DNA of 64,000 nucleotides from Myxococcus stipitatus DSM 14675 (lineage in GTDB: Bacteria; Myxococcota; Myxococcia; Myxococcales; Myxococcaceae). The notes beneath the pieces are model-generated. The model was not told the origin of the DNA, did not search any database, and saw nothing but the letters and a program-made list of their open reading frames with translations. The translations under genes and the position numbers were made by a program. The DNA is taken from contig NC_020126.1 of assembly GCF_000331735.1 (NCBI RefSeq), forward strand, positions 1,426,001-1,490,000, written 5' to 3'. This document shows, in pieces, positions 37,231 through 45,252 of this stretch; the stretch's first letter is position 1; the number at the start of each line of letters is the position of its first letter.

Positions 37231-40200
37231 CTAGAGCAGGCCCAGGCGACGCGCGTTGGCCGGAGCCACCGCGGCGGCCTCCCAGCGGCGCACCGCGCCT
37301 TCGCGCTCGGACTCCGGCGCGTCCGCGTAGTAGCCGAGGGTGTCGTTGAGCGCGCGGCTCAGCTCCTCGATGGCGGCGAGCCGCACGTCGAGCTCGCGAT
37401 GGCGCAGCGCCGTGATGAGCCAGTCCGCGCGACGGCGGCTGCGGTTCTCCGCCCACCAGGCCGCCCACTGCTTGGGACTGAGGCCCAGCGGCATGCGCGT
37501 CACCTCACGCAGCGCCTCCGCCGCGGCCTGGGCGCACATCTCGTCCTCGCTGCGCGTGAGCTGGATGAGGCCCTCGACGGCGTCGCGGTCGTGCAGGGTG
37601 CCCAGGGCTCGCGCGGCGAGCGCTCGGCGCATCATGTCCCTGCTGTTGAGCTCCTGCCGCAGCTCCCTCATCGCGGAGTCCAGACGCGGCAACTGCTTGA
37701 GCGCGGCGGAGGCCACTCGCGCGGCGCTGGAGATGTCCGGTTCCAGGTCGAACAGGCCGCGCAGCACGCCGTCCACCAGCTCCACGTAGGGCAGGTTGCC
37801 CGCGGTGAGCAGCGCGAAGTAGCGCGTGTCCGCGTCGTGCGAGTCCAGCAGCGGCGACAGGGCTTGCGCCGCGGGCCGGCCCAGCCGCGACATCGCGGCG
37901 GGAATCGGGCCGAGCTCGTCCGCCTCCGGCAGCTCGACGACGGGCAGGCGGCTCCACGCGGTGGGGCCTGGGAAGTGTTGCGCGAGGACCCGGGCGCTGG
38001 CCTCGGGTGAACGGGCCAGCTCCACCATGGCGCTGGAGCGCTGCGCCGCATCCGGGCCCGTGAGCCGACGCAGGAGCGGGGCGAAGTCCGGCGGCGGGCG
38101 CTCTTCCTGCGACTGCGCACGAGGAGGCAGCGCGGCGGCTCGGCCCACGGTGCCTGAGCCGCCTCGGCCGAAGAAGGGACTCCAGCCCAGGCCCGCCACC
38201 ACCGCGGGTGCAGGCGCGGGCGCGGTGGCGACCGGCACGTCCACGTCGATGGAGATGTCCTCCTCGGGACTGCGCGGCGCGGAGAGGCGCTGCTTGCGGA
38301 AGAGGATGAGCTCCTGGAAGGCGGAGGCCAGGTCCTGGCAGAACAGGATGTAGTCCGACAGTCGGCGCTGGCTCATGGGCTTCTGCCCACAGTCGCCGTA
38401 GAGGATGGCCACCAGCCGGCCCTTCACCTCCACCGGGTACAGGAAGACGGTGCGCGGCGTCTGACGGCCGAACAGTTCCAGGTAGTGCCGCGTGAGGGCA
38501 TCCGGGGACAGCGGTCCCGCATAGCTTCCTCGCGTCACGGCCACCGTGCGGAAGACGCTGCTCGCGTCGAGCGGCACGGACACCTGGGCGAGCTGCTCAC
38601 CCGACATGCCGTCGCCACGGGCTTCCCAGCCCACTGCCGCGCCTCGCAGGACCGCGAAGGCCGCGACGTAGTCGAACGTGCGGCGGCCGAAGCGCAGCGC
38701 CACGTCCATCAGCTTGTCGCGGTCCTTGGTGGACTCCTTGAGGGCCGCGCGCGCCTGCGCCAGCGTCCAGTCCGGCACGTCCTGGTTCGTGGACGACGGA
38801 GGAGGGCGGGCTTCCGGCTCGGTGGAGCGCGCTCGCCCCGGCGCTGGCGTGTTCGCCTTGCCGGGGTTGGGGAAGACGATGAAGGCGGGCTCGTTCGAGC
38901 GCTGCGGAGCGTTCGTGGTGCCCGAGGTTCCGAAGCGGAGCGTGGAGGGCGTCGGTGCTTCGTGGGTGGCCGACGCGGACGGAGGACCCGGAGGCCAGAT
39001 TTGCGGAGGGAGCCCCGGCTGCGCGGGCGACGCCGGCGGCCACACGGACGGCGCGGGACTGGTGTCCTGTGCGCCTGGGCGAGGAGCCGATGCGGAGGGC
39101 TGAGGGCTCGTGCGCTGTGCGGGGCTCGTTGCTGGCTGCGTACCGTGGGCGGTGTTGGCCGCCACGGTGCGAGATGCGGATGCGCTCGCGGAGCCCATGG
39201 CTCCGTGCTGTGCGGCGCCCGTCATCCCGGGCTGCTGTGTCGTGCCTGCGGCCCCGTGCTGAGCTGCTCCTGTGGCACCGGTGTGCTGCGCTTGCGGTGC
39301 TGCACCGGCTGTCCCGTGAGGGGGCTGCGGTGCGGAACCCGTGGCCGCGTGGGAGGGCGGCTGCGAGGAACCTGTGGTCCCGCGAGGGGCGTGCTGCGCG
39401 GAACCCGTGGCTCCGTGAGAGCCCGGTTGTGCGGAACCCGTGGCTCCGTAGGGCGCGGACTGCGCGGAACCTGTGGCCCCGTGAGAGGCTGGCTGCGCGG
39501 AACCCGTGGCCCCGTAGGGCGCGGACTGCGTGGAGCCTGTGGCCCCGTGGGACGACGGCTGTGCAGAGCCCGTTGTGCCGTAGGGCGCGGACTGTGCGGA
39601 ACCGGTGGCCCCATGGGAGGACGGCTGCGCGGAACCCGTGGCCCCGTGAGAGCCCGGCTGCGCGGAACCCGTGGCTCCGTAGGGGGAGTGCTGCGCGGAG
39701 CCGGTTGCTCCGTGAAGGGGCTGCTGTCCAGTGCCCGTGGCCCCGTGACCGGACGGCTGTGCACCGCCCGTCGCCCCCGGGGTCCTTTGCTGCGTGGAGC
39801 TCGTCGCACCGGGCTGCGTGGCACTCGTGGCCGCGGAATGGGCCGGAGGCTGAGCGGCACCCGTGGCTGCCACACGCGCGGCTCCGGACGGAGGCGCTTG
39901 GGTGGTCGACGCAGCTCCCTGCGCGGAACCCGTGCCGACCGCGCGGGACGCTGACTGCGCGGTCTCCGCCGAAGCTCCCGGCATCGACGCGTGCGCGGGC
40001 GTGGCGGTGAGCACGGGCGGCTGCGCCGGGCGGGACGTGTCGGGCCGGGACGGCTGTGAGCCCCCCGGCATGTTCAGGCGCAGCGGCGCTCGGACGAAGG
40101 CGGGAGGCGGCGCGGCCGCCGTATCAGGGGGCGGAGGCGGCGGCGGGCGCTGAGGGTCTCGCTGCTCGGGCCGAGCGGCGGAACGGACCTCCGAGGCCAC

Positions 40201-40770
40201 CGGCTCCTTGGCCACCGACTGGGCCAGCCGCTCCACCATCTCCACCGTGAGGGACTCCTCGGGGGGAGGCGGGGGCGGAGGCGTGACGGGGAGCTGCTGC
40301 TCCGGGTCCAGCGCCGCGACCAGCTGAATGAAGCGCGGAGCCAGGGGCTGGCGGTAGATGGTGGAGATCCACTCGCGGATGCGGATCTCCGTGGCCACCC
40401 ACAGCTCCAGCGGCTTGCCGAGCAGGAACCCGACCTCGTCGAGCTCCTTCTTGGGCACCGGATACGCGCAGGCGACGTGCAGCGTCTGGCCGTCCAAGGA
40501 GAGCGGCACCACGCAGAGCCGCTCGGCGATCTTGGGCGGGATGAAGGAGGCGACCTCCGCGTTGGGCTCGAAGTCGACCAGGTTCACCGGACGGAAACCC
40601 GACACGTCTCCGAGCAGCGAGAGCACATCCGCCTCGCTCGAGAGCCCCTGTTCCAAGAGGACCGTGTCCAGGTGCCCGCCCTGGGCCTGCTGGTGACGCA
40701 ACAACTCTCCCGCCTTCTCCTGGGAAAGGAGTGTGCGGGAGACGAGAAGCTGAGCAAGGCGGGCGGGCAT
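37231..40770 (-). CDS. GspE-N (MshEN) / repeat linker / GAF-like / HEAT protein
   Basis: 1179 residues, no signal peptide. Residues 1-140 match the N-domain of type II secretion and type IV pilus ATPases, which binds c-di-GMP in MshE (LLVSRTLLSQEKAGELLRHQQ, EVASFIPPKIAERLCVVPLSLDG). No ATPase domain follows. Instead there is a 500-residue linker with 11-residue repeats, a GAF-like region (about 663-840, VFLYPVEVKGRLVAILYGDCGQKP) and C-terminal HEAT repeats (about 893-1179). It looks like a c-di-GMP-responsive or pilus-associated scaffold, by inference. It is 51 bases downstream of the RDD gene and likely in its operon. Confidence 0.82.
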   Translation of the reverse strand: MPARLAQLLVSRTLLSQEKAGELLRHQQAQGGHLDTVLLEQGLSSEADVLSLLGDVSGFRPVNLVDFEPNAEVASFIPPKIAERLCVVPLSLDGQTLHVACAYPVPKKELDEVGFLLGKPLELWVATEIRIREWISTIYRQPLAPRFIQLVAALDPEQQLPVTPPPPPPPEESLTVEMVERLAQSVAKEPVASEVRSAARPEQRDPQRPPPPPPPDTAAAPPPAFVRAPLRLNMPGGSQPSRPDTSRPAQPPVLTATPAHASMPGASAETAQSASRAVGTGSAQGAASTTQAPPSGAARVAATGAAQPPAHSAATSATQPGATSSTQQRTPGATGGAQPSGHGATGTGQQPLHGATGSAQHSPYGATGSAQPGSHGATGSAQPSSHGATGSAQSAPYGTTGSAQPSSHGATGSTQSAPYGATGSAQPASHGATGSAQSAPYGATGSAQPGSHGATGSAQHAPRGTTGSSQPPSHAATGSAPQPPHGTAGAAPQAQHTGATGAAQHGAAGTTQQPGMTGAAQHGAMGSASASASRTVAANTAHGTQPATSPAQRTSPQPSASAPRPGAQDTSPAPSVWPPASPAQPGLPPQIWPPGPPSASATHEAPTPSTLRFGTSGTTNAPQRSNEPAFIVFPNPGKANTPAPGRARSTEPEARPPPSSTNQDVPDWTLAQARAALKESTKDRDKLMDVALRFGRRTFDYVAAFAVLRGAAVGWEARGDGMSGEQLAQVSVPLDASSVFRTVAVTRGSYAGPLSPDALTRHYLELFGRQTPRTVFLYPVEVKGRLVAILYGDCGQKPMSQRRLSDYILFCQDLASAFQELILFRKQRLSAPRSPEEDISIDVDVPVATAPAPAPAVVAGLGWSPFFGRGGSGTVGRAAALPPRAQSQEERPPPDFAPLLRRLTGPDAAQRSSAMVELARSPEASARVLAQHFPGPTAWSRLPVVELPEADELGPIPAAMSRLGRPAAQALSPLLDSHDADTRYFALLTAGNLPYVELVDGVLRGLFDLEPDISSAARVASAALKQLPRLDSAMRELRQELNSRDMMRRALAARALGTLHDRDAVEGLIQLTRSEDEMCAQAAAEALREVTRMPLGLSPKQWAAWWAENRSRRRADWLITALRHRELDVRLAAIEELSRALNDTLGYYADAPESEREGAVRRWEAAAVAPANARRLGLL
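39190..39790 (-). repeat. coding tandem repeat of 33 bp
   Basis: In-frame units of 11 codons (GATGSAQPSSH with variants QSAPY, QPGSH, QHAPR), about 15 tandem copies plus degenerate edges, in the linker of the GspE-N/HEAT protein. Copies alternate two spellings (QP..SH and QSAPY), which suggests a former 66-bp duplication. Confidence 0.8.
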
Positions 40771-40821
40771 GGAGACGCGGCATCTTACGGCCGCGGCCGC
40801 AAGGCACAATGAAGCGGTGGG

Positions 40822-42735
40822 TCAGCTCGGTTGAACGACGAAAGTGGACGTCAGCTTGTCATGGAGCGTCTGTCCACGGCGATCAAAGAGCGCCATCCAG
40901 AATCCGCCCAGGAAGAGGACGAAGGAGACACTCGAGAGCATCGCCCGGACGATGGCGCGCCCCGGGGCGGGGGCCAGCCCGTGTGTGTCCACCAGGCGCA
41001 GGCCCAACAGGAGCCGTCCGAGTGTGCGTCCGTTCCAGAGGAAGGCCGCCACCGCGCAGTACACGAGCGCCAGGAGCAGCACGAGGAAGAAGCCCGGCAG
41101 CAGCACTGTGTGCAGAGCCCGCAGCCAGGCGACGAAGCCGTCCAGACCGGACAGGCCGGCTTCCGGGGACTTCACGCCCGTCACGGAGGACGCGAGGGTG
41201 ATGTACAGCGCCGCGACGCCGCCGATGGCCGCCGTGTCGATGGAGAAGGAGAGCAGCCGCCGCCACAGGGAGGCCGGGCGCGCGTGGACCTCCGCGACAC
41301 CGGGCTGGGAGCGGGACGGCGCCGCCTGCGGGCGAGGCTTCTCGGCGCGGGGCGTGGCCTGCTCCATCACCGGCAGCCCCGGGGCGGGAGCCACGGACTG
41401 GAGCGGGGGGAGGCTGAAGGAGGCCGGGTCCAAGGGCTCCATCGGGGGCAGACCCGAAGAATCCGCCTCCAGGTGGAGGTGACTCGAGGGGGCCTGCGCC
41501 ATCTGGGGCAGACCCGACGCGGCCGACTCCGTGCGAGCCACCCCTGGCAAGGCGGCCGACAGCGGCGCCTGGCCCGGAGCCGCCGCCATGGGGGGCTGGC
41601 CCGACGCGGGGGCCATGCGAGGCAGGCCCGTCGAGGACGCCGCGGGGTGCTGCCCCTCGGAGGCCGCCAGGTGCGACGGTCCGGAGGAGGGCATGTGCGG
41701 CAGGCCCGAAGTCGCCGCGTGAGGCTGTGCCGAGGTCGGCATCTGAGGCTGCGCCGGAGTCCCCATGCGCTGCTGACCCGAGGCCGCCGCGTGCGGCAGG
41801 CCCGAGCCCCCCACATGCTGCTGACCCGAGGCCGCCATGCGCTGCTGACCCGAGGCCGCCGCGTGCTGCTGCGCCGAACCCGCGGCCTGCGGCAGACCCG
41901 AAGCCGCGTGAGGCTGAGAACCCACGGCCTGCGGCAGACCCGAAGTCGCGCGAGGCTGAGAACCCACGGCCTGCGGCAGACCCGAAGCCGCGTGAGGCTG
42001 AGAACCCGCCGCGTGCGGCAGCCCTGCCGCTGCGTGAGACGGCGCCGAACCCGCCGCGTGCGGCAGACCCGAAGCGGCGTGCTGCTGCGCCGAACCCGCC
42101 GCGTGCGGCAGACCCGAAGCCGCCGCCTGGAGGTGCCCCGCGGGCCCCATCCGGGGCAGGCCCGACGGCGCCGGAGCCTTGGGCTCGGTGAAGGGTGTGC
42201 CCGGGAGGGTGTCCGCGACGGGGCTCACCGACTCCGGCCCCACGACGGGAAGCGCCGGACCCGCCGCTGCCCGAGCACGCGCGGCACTCGGCGTCCCGTA
42301 GGCGGGCGTCATCGGCGACAGGGACGGCTGCACCGAGGCCGGCGGGGGCGGAACATTCAGGGGGAACCCACTCCCCCCCGGCGCCTGGGGCTGTGCCTGG
42401 GCCCAGGCGGGCTGACCGGAGGCGGGCCGGGCCGCGGGCGTCATGCCCGGGGGCGTGGGCCTCGCGATTCCGGGCGCGTTTCGCGGCGTGGCCACTCGCG
42501 GCTCGGCGGGCGGCGGAAGGGGACCGGCGAGCGGGGCCACGGCGGGCGGCGGCGCGGGGCTGCGCTCAGCGAAGGCGGGGCCCTCGGCGCGGCCGGGGGC
42601 CCGGCGGTCGATCATGAGGTCCCGGTCGAGGAAGCTCGGCACGCCCGGCAGAGTGGTCTGGGCGGCGGCCTTGGCGCAGGCGGGGCAGTCTCCGACGGGC
42701 GGCAACAGCGCTCCGCACTTCATGCACTTGGACAA
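40822..42735 (-). CDS. zinc-ribbon / repeat linker / RDD membrane protein
   Basis: 637 residues. The TTG start with GGAGGAG four bases upstream gives LSKCMKCGALLPPVGDCPAC. Starting at the internal ATG would lose the first Cys of this CxxC...CxxC zinc ribbon. A linker of about 430 residues, rich in Ala/Gly/Pro/His/Gln with recurring SGLPHA and SGQQRM units, leads to a C-terminal RDD domain (about 490-637, SLWRRLLSFSIDTAAIGGVAAL and GRTLGRLLLGLRLVD) with three to four membrane helices. The RDD role is unclear (ion or solute channel or sensor). Operon with the GspE-N/HEAT gene downstream. Confidence 0.85.
   Translation of the reverse strand: MSKCMKCGALLPPVGDCPACAKAAAQTTLPGVPSFLDRDLMIDRRAPGRAEGPAFAERSPAPPPAVAPLAGPLPPPAEPRVATPRNAPGIARPTPPGMTPAARPASGQPAWAQAQPQAPGGSGFPLNVPPPPASVQPSLSPMTPAYGTPSAARARAAAGPALPVVGPESVSPVADTLPGTPFTEPKAPAPSGLPRMGPAGHLQAAASGLPHAAGSAQQHAASGLPHAAGSAPSHAAAGLPHAAGSQPHAASGLPQAVGSQPRATSGLPQAVGSQPHAASGLPQAAGSAQQHAAASGQQRMAASGQQHVGGSGLPHAAASGQQRMGTPAQPQMPTSAQPHAATSGLPHMPSSGPSHLAASEGQHPAASSTGLPRMAPASGQPPMAAAPGQAPLSAALPGVARTESAASGLPQMAQAPSSHLHLEADSSGLPPMEPLDPASFSLPPLQSVAPAPGLPVMEQATPRAEKPRPQAAPSRSQPGVAEVHARPASLWRRLLSFSIDTAAIGGVAALYITLASSVTGVKSPEAGLSGLDGFVAWLRALHTVLLPGFFLVLLLALVYCAVAAFLWNGRTLGRLLLGLRLVDTHGLAPAPGRAIVRAMLSSVSFVLFLGGFWMALFDRRGQTLHDKLTSTFVVQPS
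41400..42160 (-). repeat. coding repeat, SGLPHAAGS/SGQQRM units
   Basis: Degenerate in-frame repeats of about 12-15 codons (AASGLPHAAGSAQQH, AASGLPQAVGSQPH, AASGQQRM) in the linker of the RDD protein. SGLP recurs at least ten times, often followed by H, Q, R or P and then A or M. Confidence 0.7.
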
Positions 42736-42856
42736 CGGGCTCCTCCGGGCTGACGACGGCTTGCGCCATGAAAAAACGTCCGCACCGAAGGAGCAAGAAA
42801 AGTGGCGTCCCCCCATGGTCCCTCGGTCGAGGAACCGTCAGGGGCTCGTCACCGAA

Positions 42857-42900
42857 AGGCGTCCCCGTGTCCCCTGGGGGACAACCCGCGTGGGACGCCT
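42857..42900 (-). terminator. nested hairpin terminator after the GlsB-type gene
   Basis: The outer stem AGGCGTCCC (42857-42865) and GGGACGCCT (42892-42900) encloses an inner stem GTCCCC (42869-42874) and GGGGAC (42877-42882). It starts four bases past the stop on the minus strand. Confidence 0.6.
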
Positions 42901-42904
42901 CACG

Positions 42905-43171
42905 CTAGGCGTGGACCCGGCGCCGTCCCACCGCGCCCACGATGAGCAGCACGACGATGGCGCCCACGACGGACATGATGAGTCCCGCTGGCCGCAACTC
43001 GAAGAGGCGCCCGTCGCGCGAGAACAGGGACCCCACCAAGCCACCGAGCAGCGAGCCGACCATGCCCAGAAGCGTCGTCGCCATCAGTCCCATGCTCTGC
43101 TTGCCCGGGAGAATGGCACGCGCGATGAGCCCCGCGATGAAGCCAACGATGATGAACGCGATGATCCCCAT
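42905..43171 (-). CDS. GlsB/YeaQ/YmgE-family small membrane protein
   Basis: 88 residues with three hydrophobic helices. MGIIAFIIVGFIAGLIARAILPGKQSMG is the family signature, followed by LLGMVGSLLGGLVGSL and a last helix before VGRRRVHA. Often annotated as transglycosylase-associated. Members are general-stress inner-membrane proteins of unknown mechanism. AGGAG lies nine bases before the ATG, with a hairpin directly upstream of it. Flanked by rsmE and the RDD gene on the same strand. Confidence 0.9.
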   Translation of the reverse strand: MGIIAFIIVGFIAGLIARAILPGKQSMGLMATTLLGMVGSLLGGLVGSLFSRDGRLFELRPAGLIMSVVGAIVVLLIVGAVGRRRVHA

Positions 43172-43184
43172 GAACCTTTCTCCT

Positions 43185-43221
43185 GTTTGTGGGGACCCCA
43201 GAGGTCCCTGACGGCACAAAC
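43185..43221 (-). promoter_or_regulatory. two-tier hairpin in the leader of the GlsB-type gene
   Basis: The outer stem GTTTGTG (43185-43191) and CACAAAC (43215-43221) and the inner stem GGGACC (43192-43197) and GGTCCC (43203-43208) enclose loop CCAGA, with a six-base bulge on one side. It abuts the ribosome site of the GlsB-type gene. It could be the rsmE terminator or a leader control element. Confidence 0.4.
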
Positions 43222-43281
43222 GTAGGAATCGCCCTGGGAACGTGGGAACCCGGGGGGAACGAGCGCTCGGCTCCCCTCCTG

Positions 43282-44016
43282 CTAACCGAGGTCCCCATCG
43301 AGATGCATCATCACCGCGAGGGCCGCCAGCGCCGCCGTCTCGGTGCGCAGGATGCGAGCCCCCAGCGTCACGGCGCGAGCCCCCAGCGCCTTGAGCGCCT
43401 CCACCTCCTCTCGCGCCAGTCCTCCCTCGGGGCCCACCACCAGCGCCACGGGCGTGCCCGCGCCCGCCGCGCGGAAGGCCTCCCCCAGCGGCACCGCGGA
43501 CTCCTCCTCGTCCAGCACCAGCACCACCGTGCCAGGGGCCAGTCCGCGCGCGGCCGCGGTCAGCGGCAGCGGGCTCTCCACGCGGGGCACGTCGTCTCGG
43601 CGGCACTGCCGCGCCGCCTCCTCCACGATTTTCGTCCACCGCGCGGTGCGCTCCTGGGCGCGGCGGGGCTCCAGCTTCACCACGCTGCGCACCGTGTCCA
43701 CGGGGAGGAAGGCGGCGGCGCCCAGTTCGGTGCCCTTCTGCAGCACCCACTCCAGCTTGTCGCCCTTGGGCAGCCCCTGGAGCACGCTCACGGCGCGGCG
43801 CGCGGGGGCCTGTCGCACGGGGCCCAGCTCCACACGCACCGTCTGCGGGTCCACGCCCACCACCCGGCTGACGAAGGAGCGGCCCTGGCCATCGAAGACC
43901 TCCAGCGCGTCGCCTTCGCCCAGGCGCAGGACGTGGATGACGTAGTGGCGACGGTCGCCCGTCAGCGCCACCTCGGCGGGAGCGGGGTCCGGAATGGGGA
44001 CGAAGAGGCGAACCAC
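43282..44016 (-). CDS. rsmE: 16S rRNA m3U1498 methyltransferase (RsmE)
   Basis: 244 residues. Methylates U1498 of 16S rRNA using SAM. It has the PUA-like N-domain (RRHYVIHVLRLGEGDALEVFDGQG) and a SPOUT domain with the knot motifs ALVVGPEGGLAREEVE and LGARILRTETAALAAL, both intact. The GTG start (VVRLFVPIP) has GGAG eight bases upstream. The frame continues upstream, but without family similarity. On the same strand as the Mpo1-like pair, 109 bases downstream. Confidence 0.95.
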   Translation of the reverse strand: MVRLFVPIPDPAPAEVALTGDRRHYVIHVLRLGEGDALEVFDGQGRSFVSRVVGVDPQTVRVELGPVRQAPARRAVSVLQGLPKGDKLEWVLQKGTELGAAAFLPVDTVRSVVKLEPRRAQERTARWTKIVEEAARQCRRDDVPRVESPLPLTAAARGLAPGTVVLVLDEEESAVPLGEAFRAAGAGTPVALVVGPEGGLAREEVEALKALGARAVTLGARILRTETAALAALAVMMHLDGDLG

Positions 44017-44125
44017 GAGGCGTTCTCCAGCAGGGCGGGCTGGAAGGACCAGGACCCGCGTCGGGGCGGCGACTTCAACAGCAAGCCGCCGTCCGACGCC
44101 AGGGTTCGCTGGAGCCCGGTGCCGC

Positions 44126-44641
44126 TCAGGTCGCCAGGGGCGCCGCCGGAGGACCCCCGGCCATGACTCGCGCGTGCAGCTCGCGCTTGAGCCCCATCCC
44201 GAAGAGGAGGACGGTGAGCAGGTAGACGGGCTCGATGAAGAAGAGCAGCGGCCCGCCGAGCGACAGGCCATGCGTCTTCTTCTCGAGGACGACGTGCGCG
44301 CCGACAACGAGCGCGAAGCGCGCCACCATGACCCCCACGGCGATGAAGGCGATGGTGGGGCCCGGCAGGTGTCCCAGGGACAGGGCCGCGTTCAGCGTGG
44401 GGATGAGCGGAAGGCTCATCAAGAGCCCCGCCGTCCATTCCAAGGAGAACGCGTAGAGCGCCACCGCCAGGACCAGGACATGCGCCGCGGAGAGCGTCAG
44501 GTCCCCCATCGGGACGCGCAGCAAGCCGAGCGGTACGAGCAGGGCGAAGATGAACATGTAGGCGCCCACGAAGTGCACGGCGCGGCTCGCGCGGTTCTCG
44601 TGCAGGGGCATCCAGGCGCGCAGCTTGTCAGCGAAGCTCAT
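44126..44641 (-). CDS. Mpo1-like (DUF962) membrane protein, diverged copy
   Basis: 171 residues with four to five hydrophobic helices. It keeps N-terminal HENRASRAVHFVG and GAHVVLEKKTHGLSLGGPLLFFIEP, positions equivalent to the iron-binding histidines and the EKK-P segment of Mpo1/YGL010w, a 2-hydroxy fatty-acid dioxygenase of yeast. The HxxxxN spacing is shortened. It follows the typical copy by four bases, so the two are coupled. Could be a dioxygenase partner or a paralogue of altered specificity. Confidence 0.75.
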   Translation of the reverse strand: MSFADKLRAWMPLHENRASRAVHFVGAYMFIFALLVPLGLLRVPMGDLTLSAAHVLVLAVALYAFSLEWTAGLLMSLPLIPTLNAALSLGHLPGPTIAFIAVGVMVARFALVVGAHVVLEKKTHGLSLGGPLLFFIEPVYLLTVLLFGMGLKRELHARVMAGGPPAAPLAT

Positions 44642-44645
44642 GGGT

Positions 44646-45134
44646 TCAGGCGCGGGCCGGCGTCGCGTTCTGGGGCTGCGGCTTGAGGACGTAGTCGCCG
44701 AAGAGGACCGCGACGAAGAACAGCGGGCCCACCAGCGCGTGCACCAGGTTGGTGAGGAAGGACGGCGACTTCTTCTCCCAGACGGAGTGCCCCGCCAGCT
44801 GGATGAGCCAGCCGAACGCGGCGATGGCCACCACGCTCCAGACGGGCATCATCCGGCCCAGGGGGAAGCACGCCGCCATGAAGGCGACGACGACGAGGCC
44901 CAGCTTGACGTCCGCGCGCAGGTACCAGATGGCTGCCAGGGCCCACACCACCATGCCCAGCGTCAGCACGCCCCCGGGCAGCACGGGGAGGGCCACCAGC
45001 TTCACCCAGTCGAGCATCGTGACGATGTGCAGGACGATGACCGGAATCGCCACCTTGTGCGTCAGCCGGTTGATGGGGTGCTGGTGCGACGAGTAGTACT
45101 CATCGAAGAGGGCGGTGATGGGAGCCTTGAGCAT
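44646..45134 (-). CDS. Mpo1-like (DUF962) 2-hydroxy fatty-acid dioxygenase-type membrane protein
   Basis: 162 residues with about four membrane helices. It shows the family's HQHPINRLTHKVAIP (HxxxxN...H) and LIQLAGHSVWEKKSPSFLTNLVHALVGPLFF (QxxGH then EKK-P) motifs complete. Yeast Mpo1 removes one carbon from 2-hydroxy fatty acids by alpha-oxidation, using Fe2+ held by such histidines. Myxobacteria contain 2-hydroxy acids and odd-chain acids, which would suit. GGAGG five bases before the ATG. First gene of the pair. Confidence 0.85.
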   Translation of the reverse strand: MLKAPITALFDEYYSSHQHPINRLTHKVAIPVIVLHIVTMLDWVKLVALPVLPGGVLTLGMVVWALAAIWYLRADVKLGLVVVAFMAACFPLGRMMPVWSVVAIAAFGWLIQLAGHSVWEKKSPSFLTNLVHALVGPLFFVAVLFGDYVLKPQPQNATPARA

Positions 45135-45182
45135 GGCGTCCTCCGAACGGACAGCGGGGCATGGGGAAGTTAGGTGATGTCG

Positions 45183-45199
45183 CGCCAGGTGTCCTGGCG
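45183..45199 (-). terminator. possible terminator after the AraC gene
   Basis: CGCCAGG (45183-45189), loop TGT, CCTGGCG (45193-45199): a perfect 7-bp stem, 53 bases past the AraC stop on the minus strand. Confidence 0.4.
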
Positions 45200-45252
45200 G
45201 CACGCGCCAATCTCCTGACCTGGGACGCCACCTTGCCCCCGCACGTCGAGGC

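Noticed and set aside
40831-42753. 640-codon plus-strand frame opposite the RDD gene
   Set aside because: Arg/Gly-rich shadow. The minus strand has a zinc ribbon, RDD motifs and a strong SD.
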